Shown piece after piece: positions 12,891 to 26,031 of a stretch of DNA of 64,000 bases (positions within the stretch are counted from its first letter, which is position 1; each line of letters begins with the position of its first letter). Source of the stretch: Panaeolus papilionaceus (taxonomy: Eukaryota; Basidiomycota; Agaricomycetes; Agaricales); the NCBI GenBank assembly GCA_015501605.1, contig JADNRZ010000006.1, positions 1,612,001 to 1,676,000 on the forward strand, in the 5' to 3' direction. The notes below the pieces were generated by a model, which was not told the origin of the DNA, did no database searches, and worked only from the letters and a program-made list of their open reading frames with translations. The translations under genes were made by a program, and so were the position numbers.

Positions 12891-13965
12891 AATAACAACA
12901 GTGGCCGTGACAAGATAGGTCCCTTGTACCAGGGCGAAAGTAACCGCTACTCAGTAATGGGAGAAAGGCCATAAGTGGAGTGGTTATATATGTAGGGCAC
13001 TTATATTAACGCCGAGGGGTCCGATGTTTGAATATATATTCGAGTGGTGCGCTTCGAATAGCTGCTTAGTGGACAAATGAACCCCCGACATGTAGCTGAG
13101 GAGTGAGTCAACGTATCTCAAAATAGGTACACCACATTGCATATGATCCGGATGTTGGGGGTAAATAAAGTGTCTCCCCTTGGTTCTCGTACGACAAGAG
13201 TCAAGTTTCGAAGGGCAAAAAATGCAGCATTTCTACTTCGTGCTTGTAGTATCGTAATGTAGCTATTAAATCGGCTCCCTGGATCAGGTGCATGCGACAT
13301 CGATAGATGGTGGGGAATCTGTAGGACCCATGCTCATCAGATTTGGAAACTTGGAGGTTGAATTAGTTTTTTTTTATGCACACCCCTACCGCCGGTTAGT
13401 TTCCCGACAGTTTCCGTGCTGCCCCGATACCAACCCCAAGTTCTCATACGTCAATGGGACGAACATGAAGCAGCTGACTGCGTTATTTCCTTGGAGAATG
13501 AGGGCTGGTTGTGTAAATATCAAATAAACCCCAAAAATCTTAGCCAATAGATCATTATACCTTGCTGGAAATGTGCTGATATTGCCCTCCACTAGTTGGA
13601 GGGTCTGTATGGTCTGTAAGCGTCAAAAGTTTTAGGGTCTGCTAAAAACACCAGGCTGTCGAGGTTGTTAGATCGCAAAACAATGTCATAGCCAAAATGT
13701 ATTCTCGCTATGTTTGAGAAAATAAAAGTGAGTGGAGAGTTTACCACTTCACTAAGACATGAACTTTTGGGAGTCGCTCAGGAGTAAAAGTTGCCTTTGT
13801 TACTTTCGGAGCCGACAGATAAGCAGCGCCACACTTTAATCACGTCCTGTGCAAGTTCCCACGATTCCAGTCGCGACGCGTTAATTTCGCGTGTCATTTC
13901 TCCAACAAAGCCATACAGCACCCCATTGTTTCTTCAAGATCTCAACGCAGCGACCGCAGAGACTC
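12891..13965. other. Intergenic between divergent transporter and TOP3
   Basis: About 1.1 kb holding the promoters of both neighbours. It contains a run of eight T near 13367 and a few short frames without coding character. No supported gene or repeat. Confidence 0.5.
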
Positions 13966-16900
13966 ATGAAGGTCCTTTGTGTTGCGGAGAAACCGTCGAT
14001 TGCGAAGTCTATCACCCAAATTCTCTCCGGAGGGCAGTTCCAGACAGTGAGTAATACTTGGAAAAAACGTTGATATACAAGAAGACCTGCTGCTTACTTT
14101 TTATGAAAAATGTAGCGTAACAGTGCATCGAAATATATCAAAAATTATGACTTTGATTACCCACAAACTCGCGCTTTTTTTACGGTGACCGCTGTTGTTG
14201 GACATCTTACGGCCACAGACTTCCCTGAGGAATACCGGAAGTGGACATCCTGTGATCCTTTTGCTCTTTTCGACGCAGCAGTGACAACTTCAGTCGCTTC
14301 AGACAAGAAGGATGTCGAGAGGAATCTGATTCAACAAGCAAGGACGGCAAACATGTTGATGATTTGGACGGATTGTGATAGAGAAGGGGAACACATTGGA
14401 TCAGAAATTGTCCGGGTCTGCAGAAAGTCTAATCCTACGATTCAGGTAAAGAGAGCGAGGTTCAGCGCGATTATCGCACAGCAAGTTCGTTTCACTTTTG
14501 ACTTTGAGGTTTTGACTTATGCCTTAACCTAGGCAAATCCACAATGCTGCGCAACACCCAGTGGAACTTGACCAAAGACAGGCTGATGCAGTTGAAGCAC
14601 GAATCTTGCTCGACCTTAAGATCGGTGCTGCATTTACGAGGCTGCAGACATTGACGTTGCAAGCACAAGTGGCTGTTGTTGCGGAAGAGAAGAGTATCAT
14701 TTCTTATGGTTCGTCGCATCCGTCGTTTTACAACCCCTTTTCATCTTCAACCAGGCGGTAGAAAAGCCTTACTGCAGATCATGGATTTCTAACCCTTCAT
14801 TTGCCGTTTTCTTGAACTGGTATAACTTACCCTAGTCCATTGTCTTAGGGCCTTGCCAGTTTCCTACTTTGGGATTCGTTGTTCAGAGATACAACCTTGT
14901 CAAACAATTCCGACCAGAACCCTTCTGGTATATCTATCTTTCGCTAAACATGAACGGCGAAGAAACGAAATTTAATTGGGACAGAGGCCATATTTTTGAC
15001 CGGGAGGTCGTTGACAACATCTTCCAGTTGATGTCGATGGACCTCGCAGCCACGGTCAGTAAAGTGACCAAAAAAACGACGAAGAAATGGTGAGTCGCTG
15101 TGCTCAGTAAATAGAGCAGAGCTCATATCCCGTAGGAAACCACTTCCTCTGACAACAGTCGAGTTGCAAAAGGCTGGCTCACGACTACTCAAGATGGCTC
15201 CCAAGAAAGTCCTCGATGTAAGGACGCGTCCAAAGCCAGAGGAACTTCTTCTGATGTCAGTTACCGCCTAATAGATCGCAGAAAAACTCTATCAGCAAGG
15301 TTTTGTGTCGTACCCTCGCACGGAGACCGATCAGTTTGACCCTCAATTCGATTTCATGAGCTTAATCAACAAGCAAACTGTCGATGCCAGCTGGGGTGCT
15401 TTCGCGACTTCGTAAGGTGTTTCCCCCTAGTTTCCTAACTTTCCTCACCCCATATTTCAGGTTGCAGAATGGCGGTTTTGGTACTCCTCGCAGAGGCAAG
15501 AACGACGACAAAGCTCATCCTCCCATTCATCCCACCGCACATGCCAACAACCTGAACCAAGAGGAAAAGAGAGTGTACGAGTACATTACACGTCGCTTTT
15601 TGGCTGCATGCTCTAAGGATGCGGAGGGCTGGCAGACAACAGTTGAAGTTCTCTGCGGAGGAGAAACCTTCACAGCTACTGGCCTCATCGTCACAGCTCG
15701 TAATTATCTGGACGTCTTCGTTTATGACAAGTGGGAAGGGCACCATGTTCCCGATTTCCAAGAGGGTCAAGTGTTCATGCCGACTATATGTGAAATAAGG
15801 GAGGGCCAGACGACAAAACCCGCCTACCTGACAGAAGCAGATCTGGTGACGTTGATGGATAAGAATGGCATTGGTTTGTTTTTCTTTCTGATACGTTAGG
15901 TCTTGAGGCTAATATTTATTACCTTAGGCACTGATGCAACAATTGCTCAGCATATAGCCACTATTGTCGAAAGGCAATACGTTGTAGAGCGAATGGAAGG
16001 CAGTAACAAGTACCTCATACCGTCCACTCTCGGAATTGGGCTGATTGAAGGCTACAATCGCATTGGACTTGTAAAAAATGTCAGCAAACCACAGCTCCGA
16101 CGTGAGGTATGCGTTTTTTGAATTTCGCTGTGTCGTGCAGTACTAAGCTTTTTAATCCAGACTGAACGCAGGATGGTCCAAGTTTGTGAGGGAACAGCTA
16201 CGAAGCACGAAATGCTGCATATTGCCCTCGAGCAATATAAAGAGATGTTCATGCTTGTCAGACGCGAATTTGATAAGGTCACCACCGTAAGTTTAGAGAG
16301 TAAATTTCAAAGCAACCAGTTAATCAGAATCGTCTTGTATTCGTAGTCTGTCAACCAGCATCTTCAGGGCAATGGCAACGTTGATAATGAAGGTGGCGGG
16401 AACAACGGTCCTGGAGGGGGAGGAGGGGGTGGTGGTAATCCCGGTCGAGGTGGAGGTGGAGGCGGTGGAGGAGGTGCCAATAATAACTATGCTGACGATG
16501 GTGACGACGACGACTATCCTGGAGGTGGTGCTGGTGCTAGTCGGGGTCGTGGAAGGGGCAGAGCCAGAGCCAGAGCCAGAGGTGCTACCGCAACCACATC
16601 AACGCGAGGTCGTGGCAGAGGTGGAAAGGCGACTGCATCTCCGGCTGTGGTCGCTGACACTCCTGGTATATTTTATTTATCTAAACTTTCGAAGCTTGCG
16701 CTAACTGAGTTATCAGGAACGAGCTCATCCACACCTGCTACAATGTCGACCCCTAGCCATGCCCAACCAAATACTACGCCTTACAGACAGCAAACATCCA
16801 CAACGCAGGCCCCATCCATGTCCACCAGCTATGCTCAGCCAACAACTATCGCTTATGCACCTTACACAGGCACCGTTGCATATGGAGCTCAAACTTCTAC

Positions 16901-18153
16901 CGCGTCAACATCAGCAACTTGGCAACCGTACCCCCCGCAGCCTCCCCCAGTGCAAACCAATCATTATTCTGGAGTTGAATATAGGCACCCATCTTCGAGG
17001 CCGTCAGTTAGCCAGCTTTGTAGTTGCAACAAACCTGCTATTCAACAAATCATTCAAGGCGATGCCGTAACAAGCGGCAAACCATTCTGGGCATGTGCCC
17101 AAAATCCGAGCTGCCACTTCTTCATGTTTGTGGAGAATACCCCGATGGTGGTGGCAACCCCTTACACGGTCAATACTGCTACAAATGCATCCACAACTTA
17201 CACGGGTTATGATACCAACCGAACAGCTTCAACAAGCAGCATTCCTGCTAAACGCCCAGTTGTATGTATGGTATCTATATCTTTCGTTTACTAGCTAACT
17301 GGATTTGTCTTTTCTACAGGAGTCGGTCGTTGAAAACCCTGCTGGGAATTTAGAGCGACTGTGCCTGTGCGGAGAAGATAGCATATCTCGCATTACACAG
17401 AAAGAAGGGGCCAACAAAGGAAGGATGTTCTGGAAGTGTGGAAAGGGCGCCTGCAATTTCTTCTCCTGGGACGATGAGCCTGCAAAGCCAACACCATCAG
17501 CAAATTCGAGACCGAATACAGGTGGTGGAGGTGGGTCATCAACTGACACTTGCTACAAGGTAAATTGAGTTACTCTGTGTGGTAGTTGACCTTATTAACT
17601 TGCAATACAGTGTAATGGAACAGGGCATTGGGCGGCTAGTAAGTGAAATATAGACTCTTTCTCTCTGGCGACTAATTGGAACCATTGCGTCTGCAGACTG
17701 TCCAGACCAAGATACCAGTAAACGCGCCCGTAGTTTTGGCAGTAGTTCCAATTCGAGCATCACTTGTTTTAAATGTAATACACCTGGGCATTTGAGCACT
17801 GGTGAGCCTTCTCGATGCCTGCTCCGCATCTTACATCCTAATGCCTATCTTAGCATGTCCCAATGGTGGCAGTGGAGGAAGTAAATCGACATATGCAGGG
17901 AAAAGCTCCGACGATGTGTGCTATAAATGTAATCGACCAGGCCATTGGTCGAAAGGTAGGCACCGCAGCTTAGAACTTCATTATTTCTTTTGTAACCTTT
18001 TAATTCCCGACCGTAGACTGCCCCAAACCTATGAGCTCAGGATATGGAGGTGGGGGACGCTCCTCTGGTGGATCTCGTCGTGGTAGAGGAGGTGGAGGTG
18101 GAAAAAAACGAGGAGGGGGGAAAAAGTCGGCATTCAAAGCTGCTGACTTCTAA
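13966..18153 (+). CDS. TOP3: DNA topoisomerase III with two GRF and three CCHC zinc fingers
   Basis: Type IA topoisomerase that passes single strands and, with a RecQ helicase and RMI1, dissolves double Holliday junctions. The start MKVLCVAEKPSIAKSI is the Toprim domain; ATG 13966 is chosen because the upstream in-frame codon at 13891 is GTG. The acidic metal site is MIWTDCDREGEHIG (about 14370-14400). The catalytic tyrosine lies in GFVSYPRTETDQFD near 15310, and the core ends in KNGIGTDATIAQHIA (spliced near 15870-15930). After the core come a Gly/Arg-rich RGG-like stretch (16420-16650) and a Ser/Thr/Gln-rich linker. Two GRF zinc fingers follow (PFWACAQNPSCHFFMF near 17085; MFWKCGKGACNFFSW near 17430). 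Three zinc knuckles (CYKCNGTGHWAANC, CFKCNTPGHLSTAC, CYKCNRPGHWSKDC) sit on separate small exons, and the tail is Gly/Lys-rich. All core motifs are intact. Confidence 0.95.
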
Positions 18154-18893
18154 TGGCTTCCTGCCAAATGCATTGGACACTACTAACCATATCATGCTAC
18201 ATTTGCCTCACTTCTTGATAAACTACTCACCCCTTACTATTAACTGTAACATTGTACAGATAACTCTTGCACTCTTAATGTTGTACTTATCAATCAGCAT
18301 ATTCTAGGCCCCTCAAATTTTGACTCAAATTTTTTGCTATTTGCTGTACATGTGTCTATGTAGCAATGTGCAGCATCTTCCTGCCGGTAATACCCCAGCT
18401 GGATGTTTTGCATTAGGTACCGCGAGTAATCGTCGCTCCCTTCACTGCTCACTTGACTTGAGCTGATATGATGGGTATCGCATCTTAACGACTCTAGACC
18501 ACCAACAGCAAACGACATGCAGAGTCAGAGTACGATACTTCGGAGAATGCCTTGATGACCAACAAGCCCAGATGAATTCCAGGCCCCGCTCCCTCCAGCT
18601 TGGCACTGTCCATAACAAGCATCGCTTCCAATCCCGTACCCGCCTTGCTCTAAGTGAAACGCAACCTATCTACTCTGTATGCTTCTATTTGACATGCATG
18701 GCAGTGATTTTGCGCACAAACGGACAAACCAACGTTTAGAACGCACCTCGATCATTGGCCAAGGGCCACTCTCACAGCGCATTCCGAGTCCCTGAAAATC
18801 TTTCAAGGGCTCATTCTACATTCAAGGGATGCATTATGTGGTCGGAAGAATTTTCTGGAGGAATTGACGGGGGCTATTGAATAATGGGTGGGC
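18154..18893. other. Intergenic between TOP3 and ACS transporter
   Basis: TOP3 3' region followed by the upstream region of the next gene. One minus-strand frame at 18294-18518 has no family resemblance and is not accepted. Nothing else recognised. Confidence 0.5.
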
Positions 18894-18900
18894 TATAAAA
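18894..18900 (+). promoter_or_regulatory. TATA box of the ACS-family transporter gene
   Basis: TATAAAA, 67 bases before the ATG at 18967, a usual fungal distance. It stands in a GC-richer surround (gggtgggc before it). Confidence 0.6.
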
Positions 18901-18966
18901 CGTTGAGAAAGGGATGCAGGGAGATTCAACCACATTTCCACTTTCGTGTTTTATACACAACTCATC

Positions 18967-21188
18967 ATGACCCACACACTATTTAAAGAAAAAGGATCCG
19001 CGACGAGACCTCGAAGTATATCTCCTAGCAAGGATGAGGAGGTTACTTCTGTTCAGCACACAGAACTGGAACGCAAGAAGATCCTTCGAAAGATGGATCT
19101 ATATTTGCTACCATTTATTTCGTTCCTCTATCTATTATCATTCCTGTAAGTCGTCGCTTTGGTCTTTTCAACTCTAGACTCAGCTCGTTTAATTTTAAAA
19201 TAGCGATCGAGCCAACATTGGTACGCTTTCCCTTCCAATAATAACCTCCGCATGTCCTCATCGTTGAATAGGAAATGCCAAAATTGCCGGCATGACCCAC
19301 GATCTACACCTAGATGGCCTAAAATACAACATCGTACGTGCCTTCATTCTTCAGTTCGTGCCTTACAGTCTTTGACACTGGTCTCCAGATCGCTGCCGTT
19401 TTCTTCGTAAGAACTCTTGATTCCAATTTCCAATCCGCTTTTAAATTCTTTTACAGATTCCTTATGCCTTGTTTGAAGTTCCATCGTGCGTGCCTCTCTG
19501 TTAGCAGCACGAGCAAGCAAGTTGACGCTTTGTGTCTAGAAATATCTGTTTAAAGCTCTTCCGCCCTTCAATATGGAGTAGGTCACCTCATTTCGTCTGA
19601 TACCGCATTGATCTGATCAAGGAATAGTACCCAGTATCATGGTTGCTTGGGGTATTGTGATGACGCTCATGTGTCTCTGCAATTCCTATGAAGGTCTGAT
19701 TGCGTGCGTGTCATATTTTTGCAAATCACTACGACGCGATTTACTTAACCATTTCTAGTGCTCGCTTTTTCTTGGGATTGACAGAAGCTGGTCTGTTTCC
19801 TGGCATTACATTTTACCTGTCGTTGTGGTATAGGCGACGCGATGCTGCACAGCGCATTGCTATCTTCTTCTCAGCTGCTACGATTGCCGGTGCATTCGGT
19901 GGCCTTCTTGCGTGCGTAATGCCATATTCAAGTCTTCTGTGATGTACTAACAAAACCTTTGCAGCTTTTGTATCGAACACATGGAAGGCATCGGTGGATT
20001 GTATGGCTGGCAATGGATTGTGAGTCTTCAATACAGTTTGTCTGGATATCAGCATTAAATCTGTCTTTTCTCAGTTTTGTCTCGAAGGAATGGCAACCGT
20101 CCTCTTTGCGATGGCGTCATACTTCTTCATGTATGATGTATGTATGCTATACCCTTACACCCACTTCCTCTCTGATTCCTCTTACAGTACCCCGAAACCG
20201 CTAGCTTTCTAACTGAGGAGGAACGAAATGTCGTCGTGACAATGCTGAAAGAGGACCGAGGAGGACTACCAACAAACTTCTCCATGAAATACGTTTGGCA
20301 GGCCTTGACTGATATACATACCTATTTTATGGTGGGTATTTATATGGGTCTGCTCATCCCAGTCTACGCCATCTCCCTCTTCACCCCTACGATTGTCAAC
20401 GAACTTGGATTTTCTGCTGCACATGCCCAGCTGTTGACTGTTCCACCTTTCTTTTGCGGTTGCGTGGCTACGATAATCAGTGTGTATTTTCCCTGTACTT
20501 ACACCCCTGGCTCCTTACTGACGCCCGTCATTTTCAGTTGGTCGCTTTTCCGACAGATACAACAAGCGAGGCCCATTCATTGTCGTAGGGTGCATGATTT
20601 CTTTCGTAGGCTATCTCGTGCTCTTGACGCAAAAGTCTGCCGCGGCTTCGTATATCGGTGCCATCCTGGCTGCTACTGGAGTTTTCCCTTGCGTTCCTGT
20701 TACGCTCGCATGGGCTGGCTCAGCGTCAGGTGGTGACACAAGGCGTGGTGTCTCGTTGGCCATGGTCATCGGAATGGGCAATCTAGGAGGGTAAGCCTTC
20801 GTCTATTACACGCGTTCTCATCACTAAAATTCATCTTTCCAGAATTTGCTCTTCATTTATCTACATTCACCCTCCTCGGTTCATCCTCGGCCACTCCGTG
20901 ATTATTGGCTGGCTTTGTGTGGCGTGAGTAGCCTCTGTTGCCTTTAACAATGTCAATCTTCTCACTAAAAAGTATCCTAGTATAATTTTCAGCATTTTGT
21001 CGATGCGGACGTTTAACAGACAAAACAAACTGAACGAAAAACGGTGCCGCGAAGAAAATATCGATGAATCTCGCGAGCAAGAATTTAAAGAGCTCGGAAA
21101 CGACAGCCCGCTTTTCCGGTGAGTGTTTCTCCATCGTACATCGCCAAGTATTCTGGTTGATCAAATTCCTCTCAGATACACCATCTAG
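18967..21188 (+). CDS. MFS transporter, anion:cation symporter (ACS, Dal5-like) family
   Basis: Plasma-membrane permease of the family that takes up allantoate, nicotinate, tartrate and similar organic anions. A soluble N-terminal tail ends ERKKILRKMDLYLLPFIS and YLLSFLDRANIGNAKIAG, the family's helix 1 signature (DRANIGNA is split by an intron). Then follow FFIPYALFEVPSN, FFLGLTEAGLFPGITFYLS and LWYRRRDAAQRIAIFFS, the classical ACS motif. The C-terminal half contains MGLLIPVYAISLFTPTIV, VGRFSDRYNKRGPFIV and SGGDTRRGVSLAMVIGMGNL. Many small exons; the last adds only R-Y-T-I before TAG at 21186-21188. Full length of about 490 residues is normal. Substrate unknown. Confidence 0.92.
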
Positions 21189-21989
21189 AAGCGTTGAAAT
21201 CAAATTTAACACACACACGACTCCTTTATGCTTTTATAACTACACTCTCTTGTGTAGAAAAGGTAGCATTACTTGGCACACATTCCCTGGGTCGCTTTAG
21301 TCTTAGTATTAACACAGAACACTACTCGCCTCAGCATCGACTCTGATTTGATAACACGCTGGATAACGACCATTTTCTTATAATAGACTTGTTAAACTTC
21401 ACTTATATTCATAGACATTAAATTCGGATATTATTTTGGTTCTCTCTCTTTGCTTTTTTGGCCACAAAAATACAAGTTTAATTTCAGGGAAAGGAGTTCC
21501 CTGCAGGCAGAATTCTTAGCTTGGCGACCCCTTTGGGCACATAGGGCGGTTCGCGCAGTGGTCACGCGTTACACATCACACACTGTAACTTGAATTGGAC
21601 TCTCATCATACCTGCACACTAGAACCTTCGTCGGTCTTTGAAAGGTTGCTTTCTGTCTGTGAACTCCTTTAGTGAAGTCAATAGGTAGAGTCATCATCGC
21701 CCGGTTTGTCTTTATGCTTTCAAGTCTGCAACAAGAACCCTTTTTTATGGCACACCTTCAATTCACGATTACATGTTGGGATTTCATCGATATTCAATTA
21801 AGGCGCTTCCTCGCCTTTGGAATATCTTTGCCTTGATTCTGAAGCTCAAGGGGAAATGCAAATTTTTCGCAGTTCTCTTCGTCTGGATAAGTAGGAATCC
21901 ACCGTGTTAACGCGTAATATGAAGACTGGTACGTAGTTATCACTGAGAAATCTCATCCGATGTAGCTAATCATAGCTCTTATTCAATAT
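21189..21989. other. Intergenic, nothing recognised
   Basis: Follows the ACS transporter stop. Contains short frames only. No gene, repeat or RNA recognised. Confidence 0.5.
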
Positions 21990-22521
21990 CAGGTGGAATA
22001 AAGACAATGCACTGATTTTGATCTCCTTATCGCACTGTGCTATGCTTCATGAAGTTACCTTGGATGCGGTATCTCCGTATACCGCCTACTTCACTCCTTC
22101 AGGCGAAATGCTTGGTGCCCTGAGCACGATCCAGGGTCAAAATAATCCGAGTCCGTTCACGTCCCGCTCGCCTTCAATTCCTCGGTCGAACTCCAAAGTT
22201 GTGCTAGTTGTATGTATCTCCCAAATTGGAGCTTCTTGACCATAACCCACTCCGTATTTTGAACACTCGCCTTTACTAGAAGTCGCTCATCCACTACATG
22301 CCGCACTTTACCGAGGTCTTTTGAACATAAGGACTGAAACCTACGACCTAGCAGATGAAGAATGCGATCAATTCGCGGAGAACTTAGGTCACCGGTTTCT
22401 CCTGACAACCTCTCACAAACGGATCAAATTCAGGTTTACGCACCGTCCCAACAGTGAATTCCGTTGCGATGTGAAGGCAATCTGTGGGTTAAATAGGATC
22501 ACTGCGGTAGAATGGGTATAA
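21990..22521 (+). other. Possible coding remnant, leucine-rich F-box-like
   Basis: Two stretches read like parts of a leucine-rich protein. One is LISLSHCAMLHEVTLDAV (near 22015-22070); the other is TETYDLADEECDQFAENLG with RFLLTTSHKRIKFRF (22325-22440), ending at a GTATAA donor-like site near 22516. Between them is a plausible intron ending CTTTACTAG. No F-box start and no C-terminal exon can be joined, so this may be the leftover of an F-box/LRR gene like those at 31-42 kb. Low confidence. Confidence 0.25.
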
Positions 22522-23499
22522 TATGGTTTTTCTTCAAGCATATTGTTTCTAACGCAGCACTTTTCTCCTTTGCACTTCAATAGATTCGTTGACAGTGTCC
22601 CAGGAAAACGGAATTGACACACTTGTTAGGAACGTTTAGCCCGCATATCCAGTAGTTTGTCCGCTTATACGGCCACAAACGAGTCATCAACGTATCCAGC
22701 CAGACTCTTTGAAAGGGGAACCTATGTTGGGAATCTTATATGCATTATTTTCTGCCGTCATTTTTATTGGATCGTTGCAAGCTAACTCACAACTGTAGTC
22801 CCCGTTGTTTCACATTGTCGCAATAGGCTCTGGTAGCGGTTTGTTGTTCGCCACCGTATGTTTTAATCGTCTCGTCTATCTAGGTTCGCGTTGAGCCTGT
22901 TAAGCTCGCATTGTTTGGTTATTTATGGCATCGCGGGTTGCAATCAAAACACAACGTCTCCTGACGATTGCTAGCCTTGACTCTGATGCCATCATACACC
23001 CGGGGCGACACTGCAGGTTCTATTCCGGGAGACGTGAGCTCACGAACATCTGGACCCAATAGTGGTCTAGGAGTGGTATCGAGGATGTAAAGTCGGCCAC
23101 ACGTGTATCTCTACTCATCATTGTAGCTTTTTGGGAAGACAAGTTTTGCCTTTTCAGGCGTCCCCCAGCGGCGGCAATAAACGTAATGCCTTTATTTTCT
23201 TTTCTTGTATTTTTCGCTTTCTTTTCTTTTTTCTTCCAAACTTGCATCATCAATTGACTCTTCCTTCTTCCAAACGCAACAAAGTCGCCAGCAACGACAT
23301 AGCCCGCACAACTTTGGGGACGCTTGCCATTTCAAATCTGATCTCCAAGAAGTGAGGCGGTCGCTGGGGCGCCGCCATATAAGGGCGCGTATGGCACGTT
23401 CTTCTATCATCTGTAGCTTTGCGCCCCTCTTATTCATATCGAGCGTTAACTTCAAGCAAATTTCTACTCTAGTTCCTCGCTCAACAGCTGTCAAGCCCA
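22522..23499. other. Non-coding upstream region with pyrimidine-rich tract
   Basis: No gene seen. The plus strand is pyrimidine-rich (TTTTC/CTTC runs) around 23190-23270. Such CT-rich stretches often precede fungal transcription starts, which fits a promoter for the gene at 23500. Confidence 0.4.
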
Positions 23500-24435
23500 A
23501 TGCAGGTTGTCGAACTATTACGCAAAATTTTGCGACTCAGTTGTCCAGGTACCTGGGATTCCGATCGTATATCTGTGCAAGCTCACGCCTGCATAAAAGC
23601 TTTGGATAACAGTAATCTCAGCGCAGACGAAAAGCAATTGTTGAGGACATATTTTGAACGGTACGCTATACTTCATGTTTATTTCTTCGTCGTTGTCTGA
23701 TATCCGACTGTCAAGGCTTCTTGAAGACGCAGAAAGAGGAAATCACTCCTGCATGTCGAGTGGTTCAGCGTGCCAAAGACAGGAGGTGCTCACCCTCCCG
23801 ATACAAGGTGCTTAAGCCCCTGACCGTATTGAACGGCGCCTATTAAAGTTATCCCTCCGAATAGGCACAAGGTATAAGGATGCCAGTGATAGAAGCCCCG
23901 AGCCAATGCTCATTGTTTTTGAATGTCCTGAGACAACTCTTCCTAATCCGGCCTATCATTCCGCCCAAGTTATGGCGCTAGGGAGGAAACTGGTGGAACA
24001 AGCTATGAGCATCATACGACACAATAAGGATGCACTCACACCACACCAGATCCAGCAATTGTTGCATCAAAGGGAACAGTAAGATCCACTCCGCAAAACT
24101 CCGATCTAACTTTAATGCTCACATCGCACTGTCATACCTGTTCTAACGCCATGTCAGGCTCGAGATTGCGGAGAGGAAGATGGATTCACCGACCGCGTCG
24201 GCAAAGGTCCTGAAAGCCGGTGTGTTTATCGACAATGCCATTGCATTTCTGGAGGACACACACTTTATGGTCGTACGTTGCCCCACATTTGGCACCCTTG
24301 TTCGCATCTAAAAGCTAATCTGAATCTGTCGTGTCACAGGAGCTGAGAGATGCGCTTGGGAAACTCGGTGCTGAGAGCCTGGAGCTCGAGAAATCAATTG
24401 CCAAACTGCACATCTCTCACCCTAGAGCCTTTTGA
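23500..24435 (+). CDS. Hypothetical protein, mostly helical, unknown family
   Basis: Exons join in frame as MQVVELLRKILRLSCPG ... LLRTYFER, then RKRKSLLHVEWFSVPKTGG, then YKDASDRSPEPMLIVFECPE ... HQIQQLLHQREQ, then LEIAERKMDSPTASAKVLK, and finally ELRDALGKLGAESLELEKS ending HPRAF. Donors GTACGC (after FER) and GTGCTT (after PDTR) and acceptors ACGCAG and CACAAG keep the phase. Roughly 235 residues, soluble, without signal or membrane segment, and with amphipathic helices toward the end. I do not recognise the family. An upstream exon ending CTCTAG|TTCCTC is possible, so the start is provisional. Confidence 0.55.
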
Positions 24436-25102
24436 CAGGCGTTGCCAGACGCCTGAGAACTAAAGATCACTGTAACATTATAATAGCGCATTCCAACATA
24501 GAGAAGTATTCAGCATGTATTACTATCACCCATACGGCGAAATTATCTCGCCACAACTGTACTTATATCAAGGTTGCAGTAGAACTCCACTTTATGTATC
24601 ATATTGCAGTTATTTCCTCGCCCCTTTCAACATCAGTTTGCCAAATCCCACGGCGTCGGGTATATTTTGGGCTAGACTTAATTGTTTTGACTGTCGAACA
24701 AGCTGATGCTAACGCTGCTCAAAGGGAGTGACGGAAAATGGCACATAAAAACCCTTTCTTAATCGCCTTGTATTATATGATTAATTCGTATACTCCAAGT
24801 TTTGGACGCGCCTTAGGTCCAAACGCGAGATGTTGGCCAAAGGGGGAACAAAGATCGTGAGCCATGGGAAAGTGCGTGTGCCATGACGCTCGCCCGTAAT
24901 CGGCAACCGTTTATACTTCCCCGCACATTTCCTTGTATCAATATTGGGATCATTCATTGTGCACTGCACAGCAAGTCAGTCATGATGTGATGAATGAGTT
25001 CAAATCTGTTATAAATGGCTGGTTCCTTGAGAGAGGACATTCGAGCGTTTGCCCACCCCACCTTCCTTACCGTCACTCTCTTGCTGCATTTACACCACCA
25101 TC
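24436..25102. other. Intergenic, nothing recognised
   Basis: Between two plus-strand hypothetical genes. Short frames only, with no family resemblance. Confidence 0.5.
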
Positions 25103-26031
25103 ATGTTCCGCCAACGCAAGATTTCTCTTCTCTTTGAGCGTGTGCTTACCCCCATCCGAAGGAGTTTCTCGTTGGAGTCGGAGTCGGACTGTAGTAGTAT
25201 TCCTGATGAAGAGATCCAATTTGAGAAGAAGATCAGTGTTGATGGGTACGTTGTTTCGAAGGTCGGGTCAGGAGTCCAGGCACATTTCCTCATCATTGTT
25301 TCGTGCAGAATCATCACGAAGAGTCTTTCGGAACCATTACTTGTGAGTGAATGCGTCTTCACTTATTGTATGTTGACATCTGATGCAATCAATAAGTCTG
25401 ATGGTGACATCTATTCCAGCTTGGAGTATGAAGAGGACGACGAAACATCATCGGAGTCGGAGGGTAGGTTGTAATAGTAAACTTTGCCTCTTGGATCTCA
25501 TAATACTCTTCTAGACGATTACAGCGTATACGACGAGGTTGATACCGATGAAGAACTTCTACCTGAGCTCGGATCATTTGAATTTTCTGCCGATCCTACC
25601 ATTCGTTGTGTCGAAGCGATCGAACTGGCAGACGACTTGCTCGAAGAAGCCTTCGACCTAGTGGAGAAACACATGGATATCCTTGACGATTTTCATTTCG
25701 AAAGCCTCGAGAGTCTGGAAGAGAGGTTTGTTTTGCAAGAAGGCTAGTTCGTGCGCAAGTTGCTTACACGAATTCATCCCAGGCTCTATCGAACGAAAGA
25801 AATGATGTCCCTCAAAGAAGAGGACCTTCCCACAACACGATTACTCAAAGCTCGAATCTACCTTAATGAAGCAGAGAGTTTTCTTACACGAGTTCATCTC
25901 TTGATTGTAAGCATAATTTGCTACTCAACAGCTACCTCAATATCGCTCACATGTATTGCATCTAGGAAATGTCAATAGCACTAGAGGAGGAACTGGATTC
26001 CGACGCCGACTCGGAGACTGACCTCGATTAA
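25103..26031 (+). CDS. Hypothetical small acidic protein
   Basis: Starts MFRQRKISLLFERVLTPIRR, a basic amphipathic head. It becomes strongly acidic: SLESESDCSSIPDEE, SSLEYEEDDETSSESE, DDYSVYDEVDTDEELLPEL. A helical region follows (ELADDLLEEAFDLVEKHMD, LYRTKEMMSLKEEDLP), and the end is EMSIALEEELDSDADSETDLD at TAA 26029-26031. Five or so exons with GT/AG borders, for example DG|GTACGT at about 25243 and LL|GTGAGT at about 25342. The skewed acidic composition suggests a nuclear or binding protein, but there is no family match. The consistent frame across several introns supports a real gene. Confidence 0.6.

Noticed and set aside
10606..21188. A biosynthetic cluster built from the two MFS transporters
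   Set aside because: No synthase, oxidase or regulator lies nearby. The gene between them is the housekeeping TOP3.
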